From: JACVRX01 sp963831385
GTDB taxonomy: Bacteria; Actinomycetota; Actinomycetes; Jiangellales; Jiangellaceae
Assembly: GCA_963831385.1 (NCBI GenBank)
Contig: CAWHPW010000019.1
Coordinates: forward strand, 1 to 64,000
Direction: 5' to 3'
Length of the DNA stretch: 64,000 nt
Part shown: in pieces, positions 43,737 to 53,756 of the stretch
Position numbering within the stretch: the first letter of the stretch is position 1
Layout: each line of letters starts with the position of its first letter
Made by a program: the position numbers and the translations under genes
The notes under the pieces: model-generated
Seen by the model: the letters and a program-made list of their open reading frames with translations, nothing else
Database searches by the model: none
Told to the model about the DNA's origin: nothing

Positions 43737-44780
43737 TCATGCGGCGGGGAAGAAGGTCACGGGACCGATGACCCGCAGGCCGACCGACCGGCCGATCTCC
43801 AGGTCCGGTGGCATTCCTTGGCACCGCGCCGAAACGGGCACCGTCCCACCTGGGACGGCGACGGCGAGGCGCACCAAAGCGTCGTGGCCGTAGAAGGCGG
43901 TGGCAACGACTGTCCCCACGACCGCTCCCGCCGCGTCCGTACCGCCGAGTATCACCTGCTCGGGCCGCACCACGACCCGGCCAGGGCCTCGCGCCGCGGC
44001 ATCGTTCAGCCGCAACTGACCCAGCGGGCTGTCGGCACCGGTGGCCGTCGCCACGGCGTCGAAGACCACTGCATCCCCCACGAACGTGGCCACCTCGAGG
44101 TCGGCCGGGGCCGCATACAGCTCACCCGGGGGCGCGGCCTGAGCGATGTGGCCAGCCCACATGACCGCAACCAGGTCAGCCATCGACAGGGCCTCTTCCT
44201 GGTCATGAGTGACCAGGACGGCCGTTGCACCGGCGGACCGCAACGCCGACCGGACGTCTTCTCTGACTGCGGCCCGCAGCCCCGTGTCCAGCGCGCTGAA
44301 GGGCTCGTCGAGCAGGACGAGCGCGGGTTCTGGCGCCAGTGCGCGGGCGAGGGCAATGCGCTGTTGCTGGCCACCGGACAGTTCGTACGGCATGCGGTGG
44401 CCGAACCCGCCGAGTCCGACGAGCCCGAGCAGCTCGTCGATCCGGCCGGCCCGGCGCTGAGCCCGGGTCAGCCCGAAGCCCACGTTGCCGGCCACCGTCA
44501 GGTGGGGAAACAGCGCACCTTCTTGCGGCACGACGCCGACCCGCCGGCGTTCGGGCGGAACGTGCACTCCCGGACCGGCAACCTGTACCCCATCGAGCAC
44601 GACGGTTCCGCGGTCGGCGGTTTCGAACCCGGCGACGATCCGCAGCAGGGTGGTCTTGCCGCAGCCTGACGGTCCCAGCACGGCCGCAAGACGCCCTGCG
44701 GGGACGACCAGATCGAGTTGGTCGAGGACTCGGATGCTGCCGAAGGACTTCTCGAGCCCGTGCACGACCAGCTCGCTCAC
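43737..44780 (-). CDS. fbpC: Ferric iron ABC transporter, ATP-binding protein
   Basis: GTG 44780 (GAGGAGG upstream; 4-bp overlap with the permease) gives 347 residues. Walker A is VLGPSGCGKTTLLRIVAGFE, signature ELSGGQQQRIALARAL, Walker B ALVLLDEPFSALD, and switch His LVTHDQEEALS. The C-terminal TOBE-like domain follows. It drives Fe(III) import with the permease and binding protein just upstream in an IdeR-boxed operon. Confidence 0.9.
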   Translation of the reverse strand: MSELVVHGLEKSFGSIRVLDQLDLVVPAGRLAAVLGPSGCGKTTLLRIVAGFETADRGTVVLDGVQVAGPGVHVPPERRRVGVVPQEGALFPHLTVAGNVGFGLTRAQRRAGRIDELLGLVGLGGFGHRMPYELSGGQQQRIALARALAPEPALVLLDEPFSALDTGLRAAVREDVRSALRSAGATAVLVTHDQEEALSMADLVAVMWAGHIAQAAPPGELYAAPADLEVATFVGDAVVFDAVATATGADSPLGQLRLNDAAARGPGRVVVRPEQVILGGTDAAGAVVGTVVATAFYGHDALVRLAVAVPGGTVPVSARCQGMPPDLEIGRSVGLRVIGPVTFFPAA

Positions 44781-46372
44781 GATCCTCCTCCCGGGGAGTC
44801 CAGTGTCCCTGACCGGCGGCGCGGTCCGAGCAGGAAGGTGGGCACTGCCGCAAGCAGGACGAGCAGGCTGGCATACGGAGCCGCGGCAGCATACGCGCCG
44901 ACCTCGGTCTCTGCCCACAGCTCCGTGGCGAGGGTCTCCAGCCCGGTGGGCCGAAGCATCAACGTGGCGGGCAGCTCCTTCATGCAGGTCAGGAACACCA
45001 AGGCGGCTCCGGCGGCGACACCGGGGCCGGCGAGAGGCAAGGTGACGTCACGCAGGACCCGAGCCGGGCTCCTACCCAGTGAACGCGCGACCTCTTCGAG
45101 CACTGGTGGTGATTGGGCGACCGAGGCTCGCACCGCACCGACCGCGGCAGGCAGGAACAGCACCGCATACGCCAGGACGAGCAACGGCGTCCGCTGGTAG
45201 ATGGGATAGGCAAAGCGCACGCCGAAGAACACCAGCGAGAGCCCGACGACGATGCCAGGCAGGGCGTGACCTGCGTAGGAAGCCTGCTCGAGCGCGCGGA
45301 CCCGGCGCGAGCGGTAGCGCGCCGCCATGATTCCGACCGGGATTGCAAGAACGGTCGTCGCGGCGGCTCCGAGGGCGGACACCGAGACCGTCGAGACAGC
45401 GGCAGCTGCCAGCGCAGAGGGGTCGAGGTCGGCGGATCTGCCTTGGACCAGCCAATAGGCAAGGCTGCCGAGGGGGAAGCCGAGCGCAAGGGCAGCCACC
45501 ACGGCCGCCCCCAGCAGGCCGGCGACGACGCCGCCCGGCCCGAGGACGACTGGGCGGTGCGCCCGCGGGGAACCGGCGCCGATTCTCGACTGGGCCGCCC
45601 TGCCACGGCTGCGGCTCTCGGCCCACACCACGGTCATCGTGATGACGACGAGCACAAGCCCCAGCGCAGCGGCGGCGGTTCCGTCGAAGCTGGACCGGTA
45701 CGACGTATAGATCACTCGGGTGAACACATCGAAGCGAAGGATCGCTACTGCGCCGAAGTCCGACAGCACGTAGAGCGCGACCAACAACCCGCCGACCGCC
45801 GCGGCGGGCCGGACCTGGCGAAGAGTCACCGTGAGGAACGTCGCCAGCTGACCCTTGCCAAGAGATCGCGCTACCTCCTCCAGCGCCGGATCGGTCCGAC
45901 GCAGGGTTCCGGCCACAGGCAACATCACGTACGGATAGCAGCACAGCGTCAGGACGAGTACCGACCCCCAGAACGGCGGGATACGCGGAAATGCGGCCAC
46001 CCACGCGTATGCGGCCACGTACGAGGGAATCGCCAGCGGCAAGGCGGCGACGACGGCCCAGCCCCGTCGGCCGGGCAGCGTGGTGCGCGTGGTGAGCCAG
46101 GCGAGGAAAACACCCAGGATCAGGCAGCCGAACGTGACGACCGCCGCCAAGCCCACACTCCGCACGGTGAGCCGAACCGTCCGCTCCCGCCAGAGCACCG
46201 AGATCAGCTCGCCGACGCCGGAGTCAAGCGATCGCACCACCAAGTAGACCAGCGGCAACACCGCAACGGCGGCGGCGATGAGCGCCGGCACGACCAACAC
46301 GGCGGGTGGGCGCGACGAGCGGCGGCCTGCCGTCGTCGTTTCCGCTGCTCGCCACTCGCTCGGCGCGGCCAT
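44777..46372 (-). CDS. fbpB: Ferric iron ABC transporter, fused permease
   Basis: It has 531 residues and about 12 membrane helices in two homologous halves, as in FbpB/SfuB. Each half has an EAA loop: EEVARSLGKGQLATFLTVTL and EEVARSLGRSPARVLRDVTL. It starts at ATG 46372, overlapping the stop of the binding protein gene, and ends overlapping the ATPase gene, so the three subunits are tightly coupled. Confidence 0.9.
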   Translation of the reverse strand: MAAPSEWRAAETTTAGRRSSRPPAVLVVPALIAAAVAVLPLVYLVVRSLDSGVGELISVLWRERTVRLTVRSVGLAAVVTFGCLILGVFLAWLTTRTTLPGRRGWAVVAALPLAIPSYVAAYAWVAAFPRIPPFWGSVLVLTLCCYPYVMLPVAGTLRRTDPALEEVARSLGKGQLATFLTVTLRQVRPAAAVGGLLVALYVLSDFGAVAILRFDVFTRVIYTSYRSSFDGTAAAALGLVLVVITMTVVWAESRSRGRAAQSRIGAGSPRAHRPVVLGPGGVVAGLLGAAVVAALALGFPLGSLAYWLVQGRSADLDPSALAAAAVSTVSVSALGAAATTVLAIPVGIMAARYRSRRVRALEQASYAGHALPGIVVGLSLVFFGVRFAYPIYQRTPLLVLAYAVLFLPAAVGAVRASVAQSPPVLEEVARSLGRSPARVLRDVTLPLAGPGVAAGAALVFLTCMKELPATLMLRPTGLETLATELWAETEVGAYAAAAPYASLLVLLAAVPTFLLGPRRRSGTLDSPGGGS

Positions 46373-47415
46373 CAGGTCAGCCCGGCCTCCTCGATCATCT
46401 GCAGGGTTACTTCGAGGGTGTCCAGATCGGACAAGTCGATCTCGGGTGTCTGCAAGCTTTCCAGCGGCGGCAGGCCCTCGGCCGTCGGTACGCCCTCGAT
46501 GACTGGATATTCCTTGGTGTCCTGCGCAAAGTAGGTCTGCGCATCCTGACCGAGCAGGTACTCGACGAAGCTCGCGGCTTCGTCTTGGCGGTCGCTCGCG
46601 GCGAGGACACCGACGCCGGCGACATTCACCAAGGAACCGGGGTCAGCACCAGGCAGGAACTTCAGCCTCGCCGGAACCGCGTCGAGGCCTTCTTCGGCGA
46701 CCTGCTGGTACCAGTAGTAGTGGTTGATCAGTCCGAGCGCTATGACGCCGTCCTCGGCAGCGTTCAAGATGAGCACGTTGTTGTCGAAGAGCTGGACGTC
46801 GTTGGCGGCCATGCCTTCGAGCCACTGGCGAGCCTCGTCCTCGCCGTACAACACCCGCATCGCTGTGACGAAAGCCTCGAACGACGCGTTGCTCGGGGAG
46901 ATGCCGACCTTGCCCTTCCATTGCGGTTCGGTCAGTTCGAACACACTGTTGGGTACCTCGGCCTCAGTGAGCTGGTCCGGGTCGTACACGATGACCCGCG
47001 CCCGCGCACTGGTACCGATCCAGGTGCCGTCGTCCGCCCGGTAACGCGGATCGACGAGATCGAGCACGTCGGCCGGCAGTTCCGTGAGCATGCCCTCCCT
47101 GGTCAGCGCTCCGAGCGCACCGCCGTCCTGCGAGAAGTAGACATCGGCCTTGGTGCGATCGCCCTCCTCGATGATCTGCGCCGCCAGTTGGGCCGTATTG
47201 CCATAGCGAACCGAGACCTCGATGCCGGTCTCGGCCTCGAAGTCGTCGACGACCGGCTGCACCAGCGCTTCCTGACGTCCGGAGTAGACAACCAGCTTCG
47301 ACTCGTCGACGGCATCGTCTTGAGCTTCGTCGCCGGCGGCGTTACCTCCGCAGGCAGCGGCAGCAAGGACGAGAACGGCAATGGTTATTGCGGCTGGTAG
47401 CCGTGGCGAGCGCAT
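46372..47415 (-). CDS. fbpA: Ferric iron ABC transporter, substrate-binding lipoprotein
   Basis: ATG 47415 gives 347 residues. The lipoprotein signal has hydrophobic AITIAVLVLAAAAC and Cys near residue 21. The mature protein begins with Asp/Glu-rich residues, then KLVVYSGRQEALVQPVVDDF, which is the FbpA/FutA family. NHYYWYQQVAEEG supplies the adjacent Tyr residues that typically ligate Fe(III). An iron-box lies 47 bp upstream. Confidence 0.92.
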   Translation of the reverse strand: MRSPRLPAAITIAVLVLAAAACGGNAAGDEAQDDAVDESKLVVYSGRQEALVQPVVDDFEAETGIEVSVRYGNTAQLAAQIIEEGDRTKADVYFSQDGGALGALTREGMLTELPADVLDLVDPRYRADDGTWIGTSARARVIVYDPDQLTEAEVPNSVFELTEPQWKGKVGISPSNASFEAFVTAMRVLYGEDEARQWLEGMAANDVQLFDNNVLILNAAEDGVIALGLINHYYWYQQVAEEGLDAVPARLKFLPGADPGSLVNVAGVGVLAASDRQDEAASFVEYLLGQDAQTYFAQDTKEYPVIEGVPTAEGLPPLESLQTPEIDLSDLDTLEVTLQMIEEAGLT

Positions 47416-47461
47416 CGGGAAGTCTCCGAACAACCGACATCAATATCGCGTGGCATCGTAC

Positions 47462-47480
47462 TTAGGTTTGGCTAACCTTG
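47462..47480. promoter_or_regulatory. DtxR/IdeR-type iron box
   Basis: TTAGGTTTGGCTAACCTTG matches the consensus TTAGGTTAGGCTAACCTAA at 16 of 19 positions. It lies 47 bp before the start of the iron-binding protein gene. This predicts iron-dependent repression of the three-gene transporter operon. Confidence 0.75.
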
Positions 47481-47708
47481 CCTACTCCGCCCTCCCACTG
47501 CCCCATTCGAGTGACCGTGGCGAAGTGGCGTCCAGATCAGATTCATCGCAACCCGGGGCGCCCGCTCCGTTGGAGCCGCCCGGATCTCCGAGCCGCCAGG
47601 ACCACAGAGGCCGGATCGCCGGAGGCCGCCCGGCCCGCGCGGACCCGCTCCGACGTCGGAGACCGTCGGGTACGCCGAGCTGTCGGCCCGCGGGCCTAGC
47701 CTGGGCGC

Positions 47709-48116
47709 ATGAATGACCTGCCCATGATCGACGCCATTGGACTCGTCGCGTCCGATCTTGCCCGTACCGTCACGTTCTATCGTGCCGCTGGCTGCGAGCT
47801 GCCCGATCCTGACGCCAACACCCTCGACGAGCACCTCGAATGTGATCTCGGCGGCCTCCGACTGATGATCGACAGCGAGGACGTGATGAAGTCGTTCTCC
47901 GAGGACACCTGGTCCGGTCCCAACGCTGGCCGGCTCACGCTCGCAGTCCGCTGCGCCTCCCCAACCGACGTCGACCGGCTGCATGGCGAACTATCGGCCC
48001 TCGGCGCAGGCTCCCACCTCCCTCCGTTCGACGCGCCGTGGGGCCAGCGGTACGCCACTGTTCGCGATCCCGACGGCGTCCGCGTCGATCTCTACGCCTC
48101 TGCGTCTGCGGACTGA
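47709..48116 (+). CDS. VOC-family (glyoxalase/bleomycin-resistance-like) protein
   Basis: It has 135 residues: MIDAIGLVASDLARTVTFYR, LRLMIDSEDVMKSF, RLTLAVRCASPTDVDRLHGE and WGQRYATVRDPDGVRVDLYA. One VOC module with beta-alpha-beta-beta-beta repeats. The metal-ligand set is incomplete, so it may be a binding or non-metal member. It is not linked to its neighbours by operon. Confidence 0.8.
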   Translation: MNDLPMIDAIGLVASDLARTVTFYRAAGCELPDPDANTLDEHLECDLGGLRLMIDSEDVMKSFSEDTWSGPNAGRLTLAVRCASPTDVDRLHGELSALGAGSHLPPFDAPWGQRYATVRDPDGVRVDLYASASAD

Positions 48117-48322
48117 CCGGCGCCTAGCCCGCAACACCCGAACGGCACACCTAGGGCGGTCGCGGCTCGGTGAAGAGATCCGGCTGCGGTGGTCCAGCTG
48201 CCCGAGCGCGTCGTGCGCCGCGGGGTCGTCGGATCCCATTGCCATCCACTACCGCAGCCCAGGCGCGCCGCCGACCGCTTCGACCATTCGGCTCGGCAGC
48301 GGTTGCCGATCGGTCGGAAGCG

Positions 48323-50086
48323 CTATCCGCTCCGCCCCTTGAGCTTCGTCTGGCCTCGGTCGGCTCTCCAGCATCGCCGCCCGAGCGGGATACGGTTCCC
48401 AGAGGGTTCGCGGTACCTGGGGTGTCGGGGGTCGTCGGGTGCGACGAAGGCTCGTTTGCCTTTGCCGGGTACGAGGGCCCAGTGGAGTCGGGTTTTGAGG
48501 TCGTGGTGGAACCCGCACAGCGGGTCGAGTTCGTCCAGGCGGGTGTGCCGGGTCTGCGCCCAGGGTTTCTGGTGGTCGTATTCGATCCGCCGGCGGTCGC
48601 AGCCGTGGACCGAGCAGGTCGGGTTGGTCCACAGCAGGGCGATCTTCTGCGCGGTGGTCGGCCCGCGACCCAGATGGGTGACGTTGGCCACGTCGACCCC
48701 GTTGGTGATGACCAGTTTGACGATGGCGTCGCCGAGCACCTCTTTGGCGACCGAGACCGGGACCGGGCCGACGCCGGCGATTTCGCACAGTTCCTCACCC
48801 TGCACGTGGCCGCGGCGCAGCGCCTGCGCGTCGACCCGCAGCAGGGCCAGGTAGCGCGGATTGGTCGATAGCCGCACCGCGCACCCCGACCCCGACCCTG
48901 CACGGCCCACGCTGCCGGTGGCGCTGGCGTTGGCGGCGAAGATCCCCGGATCACCCACGGTCAGGCGCAGCTGCTCGGCCGTGCGCGCCGGACCGGTGCC
49001 ACCGGAGGGCTCGCCGGGTCGGCCGACCGGTTGGTCCCAGCGATGCCCGATCGGTCCGGCCGCCGGATCGGCCGCACTGCGCTCGCCGGCATCGGCTTCG
49101 CACCCGTCTGGCCGGCCTCAGCCCGCATCGGCGTCAGCCCCGCCGGCGCCAGCCTCAGCGGCGCCAGCCTCAGCGGCGTCGGCCCGAGCGGCGTCGGCCC
49201 CAGCGGCATCAACCCGGTCGGCGTCGGCTCCATCGGCCTGAGTCCGCGTCCGCGGCGGTATCGCGCCCGGTCGCATCGGCTCGCGGTGTCGGCGTGGCTG
49301 GCGGTGCCGCCGTTGCCGGCGGTGGCGTCCACCCTGTCATCGCGGGTTGGCTGGGTGGGTTGGTGGCAGGTGCAGTGGCCGGTGGCGTGTTCGGCCAGGT
49401 GGATCAGGGCGTCGAAGGCGTAGGCGTCGGGGTGTTCGCGCCGGCCGTGGGCTCGGGCGGTTTTGAAGATCCGGTCGATGATCGGATCCAGCACGGTGTT
49501 GAACAGCGCCCCGGCCTGTGGGGTGCCCTTGGCGTGCAGGTTCCAGAACCCCTCGCCGTCGGTCCAGCGGCGCAACCGGCGACCGGCATGTAGCCGCCGG
49601 TTGGTCGCCTCCGGGTCCGGATCGGCGGCGGCGCGGACCCGGGCGCATTCCTCCCGCAACTCGCGCCAGCGACACCCGCCCGGCCAGTTCGGTCAACCGG
49701 CGCTCTTCGGCCGGGTTCGCCGCCGGCCGCGCTGCTGATCAGCCCGGCCTGCGCCGCCGACAACTCACCCCGGCGGAGTGCGCCTTGTCCACCTCCGGCT
49801 GCCCGGGCAGCCGCTGCGAGGTGTCCATCGCGTCCTTGGCCGCACCCGCCGAGGTGCCGGCCTTGCGGGCCAACTCCTCGCTGGCCGAACGGGTACCAGA
49901 CCGGTCCGGCCGATGCGTCTCCGCCACCCGGCGGGCCAGCAGCGTCTTCCCGGCCGCGGACAACCGCTCCGCGGCGTCGAACACCTGCCACAACTCGCGG
50001 GCCGCCGACCCGGAGAAGGCGTCGGGATCCAACCGGTCGACCAGCACCGCCAACCGATCCCGAACCGCCACCACATCATCGAACAT
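48323..50086 (-). pseudogene. DUF222 / HNH endonuclease protein, multiple frameshifts
   Basis: It is read from ATG 50086 (MFDDVVAVRDRLAVLVDRLD) through GELSAAQAGLIS, LREECARVRAAADPDPEATN, FWNLHAKGTPQAGALFNTVL, DPIIDRIFKTARAHGRREHP (DUF222), to the HNH domain CSVHGCDRRRIEYDHQKPWA, LDELDPLCGFHHDLKTR. Frames change near 49790, 49725, 49665 and 48960. The longest open pieces are 48961-49659 and 48323-48958. A Pro-rich segment of period five lies between the domains. This family (13E12-like in mycobacteria) is multi-copy and of unclear role. Confidence 0.75.
49145..49234. repeat. 15-bp tandem repeat inside the DUF222/HNH gene
   Basis: Six units of the type GGCGYCRGCCYCAGC run without gaps, with degenerate units continuing on the left to about 49070. 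On the coding (minus) strand they encode a five-residue repeat of type PLGPT; the plus strand also stays open and reads GASLS/GVGPS. Such slippage-prone repeats explain length variation between family copies. Confidence 0.7.
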
Positions 50087-50231
50087 GTGTTCGACACTAG
50101 CGATGGCTGGAGACAGCCCACCAGCATCGACGACCAATCTGTGCACAACCCAGCACACGAGATCCCGCTGTGGACAACCCAGCATTCCGCCGTCACAGCG
50201 CCCGAGAACACGACTGCGCCAGCATGGAGGC

Positions 50232-50918
50232 ATGCGTCCAGCCAGCGTTCGTCGGATCGACTATGGCTACTTCGTACGGCCGGCAGCCGAGACCGAGTCC
50301 GGCAAGGCACGCGTTGAGCCTTGCCTTGGCTACGTAATCGATCATCCGCACGGCAGGCTGCTGTTCGACACCGGTATGGGAGCCGATCCAGAAGTCGACG
50401 CTCATTACCGGCCTCGCCGGATCGAGCTGCCTGACGCTCTCGGCGTAGCAGGGCTGACGTTGGGCGACATCGACATGGTCGCCAACTGCCACCTCCACTT
50501 CGACCACTGTGGAGGCAACGCGAGGCTTGGCGGCATCCCCGTCTTCGTCCAGACAGTCGAGCTCGAGGACGCCCGTAAGACCCCGGACTACACCCTGCCG
50601 GGCCTCATCGGGGACAACCGGTTCGAGACCATCTCCGGCGCCGCGGAGATCCTGGCCGGCGTACACCTGATCCCCACCCCGGGCCACACTGCCGGGCATC
50701 AGTCGCTCGTCGTTCTGCTACTGGACGGAGCGGTCGTCGTGGCCGGCCAGAGCCACGACACTGCGACGCAGTATGCGGCCGATCGGTTGTCCTGGCGCGC
50801 CCACCGTGAGCGCCACGGCCAGCCGCTTCCGGAGGTCCCGGAGTGGCTGGACACCCTCCAACAGTTCGACCCGCGGGCGGTGTATTTCGCCCACGACCAC
50901 TCGGTCTGGCAACCCTAG
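50232..50918 (+). CDS. MBL-fold hydrolase, N-acyl homoserine lactonase-like
   Basis: ATG 50232 gives 228 residues: PCLGYVIDHPHGRLLFDTGM, the metal motif ANCHLHFDHCGGN (HxHxDH), LIPTPGHTAGHQSLVV (His), VVVAGQSHDTATQYA (Asp), VYFAHDHSVW (last His). This layout matches AiiA-like lactonases, which open homoserine-lactone or other lactone rings, though many homologues act on different esters. Independent gene, divergent from the HNH gene. Confidence 0.8.
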   Translation: MRPASVRRIDYGYFVRPAAETESGKARVEPCLGYVIDHPHGRLLFDTGMGADPEVDAHYRPRRIELPDALGVAGLTLGDIDMVANCHLHFDHCGGNARLGGIPVFVQTVELEDARKTPDYTLPGLIGDNRFETISGAAEILAGVHLIPTPGHTAGHQSLVVLLLDGAVVVAGQSHDTATQYAADRLSWRAHRERHGQPLPEVPEWLDTLQQFDPRAVYFAHDHSVWQP

Positions 50919-50946
50919 GTCGGCGAGCTCAGATCGTCGAACGCCC

Positions 50947-52350
<1,404 letters not shown>

Positions 52351-52489
52351 GGGCCGACTCCTTCGGACGATCGCGCTGCGACGAGATGTGATGGATCGTC
52401 CCACCGGTGCCCGCTCCGCGCATCCGTCCAGTCGATCGACGCGCACAAGCACATCGACCGGCCGGTCAGCAGCGAGTTACCCTGGACCC

Positions 52490-52561
52490 ATGACAGGTCA
52501 GCTCAGGTTTGGTCGCCCCCGGCCGGCGCACGTCCGCCGCCCGGAGGGCACGCTCGGCTGA
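52490..52561 (+). CDS. Possible 23-codon leader ORF
   Basis: ATG 52490 to TGA 52561 encodes MTGQLRFGRPRPAHVRRPEG plus three residues, 66 bp before the PheS-like gene. There is a CTGG-type weak ribosome site. The single Phe and Arg/Pro-rich content give no clear attenuation code. It is noted because a structured leader follows. Confidence 0.3.
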   Translation: MTGQLRFGRPRPAHVRRPEGTLG

Positions 52562-52575
52562 CCCTCTGCACGGAC

Positions 52576-52627
52576 GACCGGCCGGGGGAGGTTCCCCGCC
52601 AACCTCTCCGCCTGGAAAGGGCCGGTC
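52576..52627 (+). promoter_or_regulatory. Structured 5' leader sequestering the ribosome site of the PheS-like gene
   Basis: GACCGGCC (52576-52583) pairs perfectly with GGCCGGTC (52620-52627), whose last base touches the start codon; the GGAAAGG ribosome site is beside it. Inside lie two mutually exclusive hairpins, CGGGG/CCCCG and GAGGTT/AACCTC. This suggests translational control. No T-box or known riboswitch core is evident. Confidence 0.4.
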
Positions 52628-53752
52628 ATGTCCACCATCCCCATCACTCTCGACGCACTCGTCGACGCACTCACGCTTCGCGACCTCACTGATCCCGCCC
52701 AGGGTCCGCATGCGATGCAGCACCTGGTCACAGCGGCCATATCGGCTCCGACCGGTTCGCCCGAGGTCCATCTCGTCCGCACACCGCCGGTGGTCCCGGT
52801 CGACGACCACTACGACCGGCTCGGCTACCCGGCCGACGCCATCGCCAGGGATATTCGGTACACGCGGTACATCAGCGAGGCGCTGGTGCTGCGCGGCCAT
52901 ACGTCGGCCGGCGTACCGTCGATACTGCGGCGCCTCGCCGCCGCCAATCCGAGCTCCGACGACGTCCTCATCGCGCTGCCGGGAATCTGCCATCGGCGCG
53001 ATGTCATCGATCGACTGCACACCGGCACGCCGCACCAACTCGACCTGTGGCGTCTGCAGCGCGGCCGGCGGCAGCTGGACTCTGGTGACCTCGAGCGCAT
53101 GGTCGACGACGTAGTGACCGCGCTACTGCCTGGGAGGACTTGGCGCTGGACGTCTACCCGCCATCCCTATACGCATGACGGTCGGCAGATCGACGTGGTC
53201 GACGACGATCAGCTGGTCGAGGTCGGGGAATGTGGGCTTGCGGCTCCGCAGGTCCTTGCGGCGGCGGGCCTGGAACCGAATGACTGGAGCGGCCTGGCAC
53301 TGGGCATAGGCCTGGACCGAATTCTCATGCTCCGCAAGGGAATTCCCGATATTCGGCTCCTCCGCTCGGCGGATCCCCGGATCAGCTCACAGATGCTGGA
53401 CCTGTCCCCGTACCGGACGGTGTCGGATCTTCCGCCGGCTCGGCGCGACCTGTCCATCGCCGTCATGGCGGGAGCCGATGCGGAAACCTTGGGCGATCGG
53501 GTTCGTCAGGCACTCGGCGGCGAGGCGGACCTGGTGGAAGAGGTCGCGATCCTCGCGATCACTCCGCACGATGACGTCCCGGCCGCTGCGCGGGAACGGC
53601 TGGGCATGCAGCCGGGACAAGACAACGTCCTCCTCAGAGTCGTCCTGCGACCAACGGACCGCACCATGACTGCCGACGAGGCGAACGCCGTGCGCGATCG
53701 GATCTACGCGGCGCTACACGAGGGGACGGACACCGCAGCCGCCTCGAGGTGA
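52628..53752 (+). CDS. Single-chain PheRS-like protein: PheS catalytic core plus C-terminal FDX-ACB domain
   Basis: It has 374 residues. Residues about 60-255 are a class II synthetase core of PheS type: RYTRYISEALVLRGHTSAGV, motif 2 GICHRRDVIDRLHTGTPHQL with the ATP-binding Arg, ECGLAAPQVLAAAGLEPNDW, motif 3 LALGIGLDRILMLRKGIPDI. Residues about 275-370 are a ferredoxin-fold anticodon-binding domain, PPARRDLSIAVMAGADAETL to the end, normally at the C-terminus of PheT. No PheT B-domains exist. This is the architecture of mitochondrial PheRS. Housekeeping PheST is not in the window, so this is an extra, specialised synthetase or ligase. Start ATG 52628 follows GGAAAGG. Confidence 0.85.
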   Translation: MSTIPITLDALVDALTLRDLTDPAQGPHAMQHLVTAAISAPTGSPEVHLVRTPPVVPVDDHYDRLGYPADAIARDIRYTRYISEALVLRGHTSAGVPSILRRLAAANPSSDDVLIALPGICHRRDVIDRLHTGTPHQLDLWRLQRGRRQLDSGDLERMVDDVVTALLPGRTWRWTSTRHPYTHDGRQIDVVDDDQLVEVGECGLAAPQVLAAAGLEPNDWSGLALGIGLDRILMLRKGIPDIRLLRSADPRISSQMLDLSPYRTVSDLPPARRDLSIAVMAGADAETLGDRVRQALGGEADLVEEVAILAITPHDDVPAAARERLGMQPGQDNVLLRVVLRPTDRTMTADEANAVRDRIYAALHEGTDTAAASR

Positions 53753-53756
53753 TCGC

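Noticed and set aside
45113..46534. A 473-codon plus-strand open frame over the iron permease
   Set aside because: Antisense shadow of FbpB; no ribosome site, low-complexity composition.
49031..49423. A pentapeptide-repeat protein on the plus strand
   Set aside because: The repeat is a by-product of the 15-bp unit within the DUF222/HNH gene and the flanking plus-strand sequence is not protein-like.
52452..52627. A T-box leader before the PheS-like gene
   Set aside because: There is no T-box core sequence or specifier loop; only local hairpins are seen.
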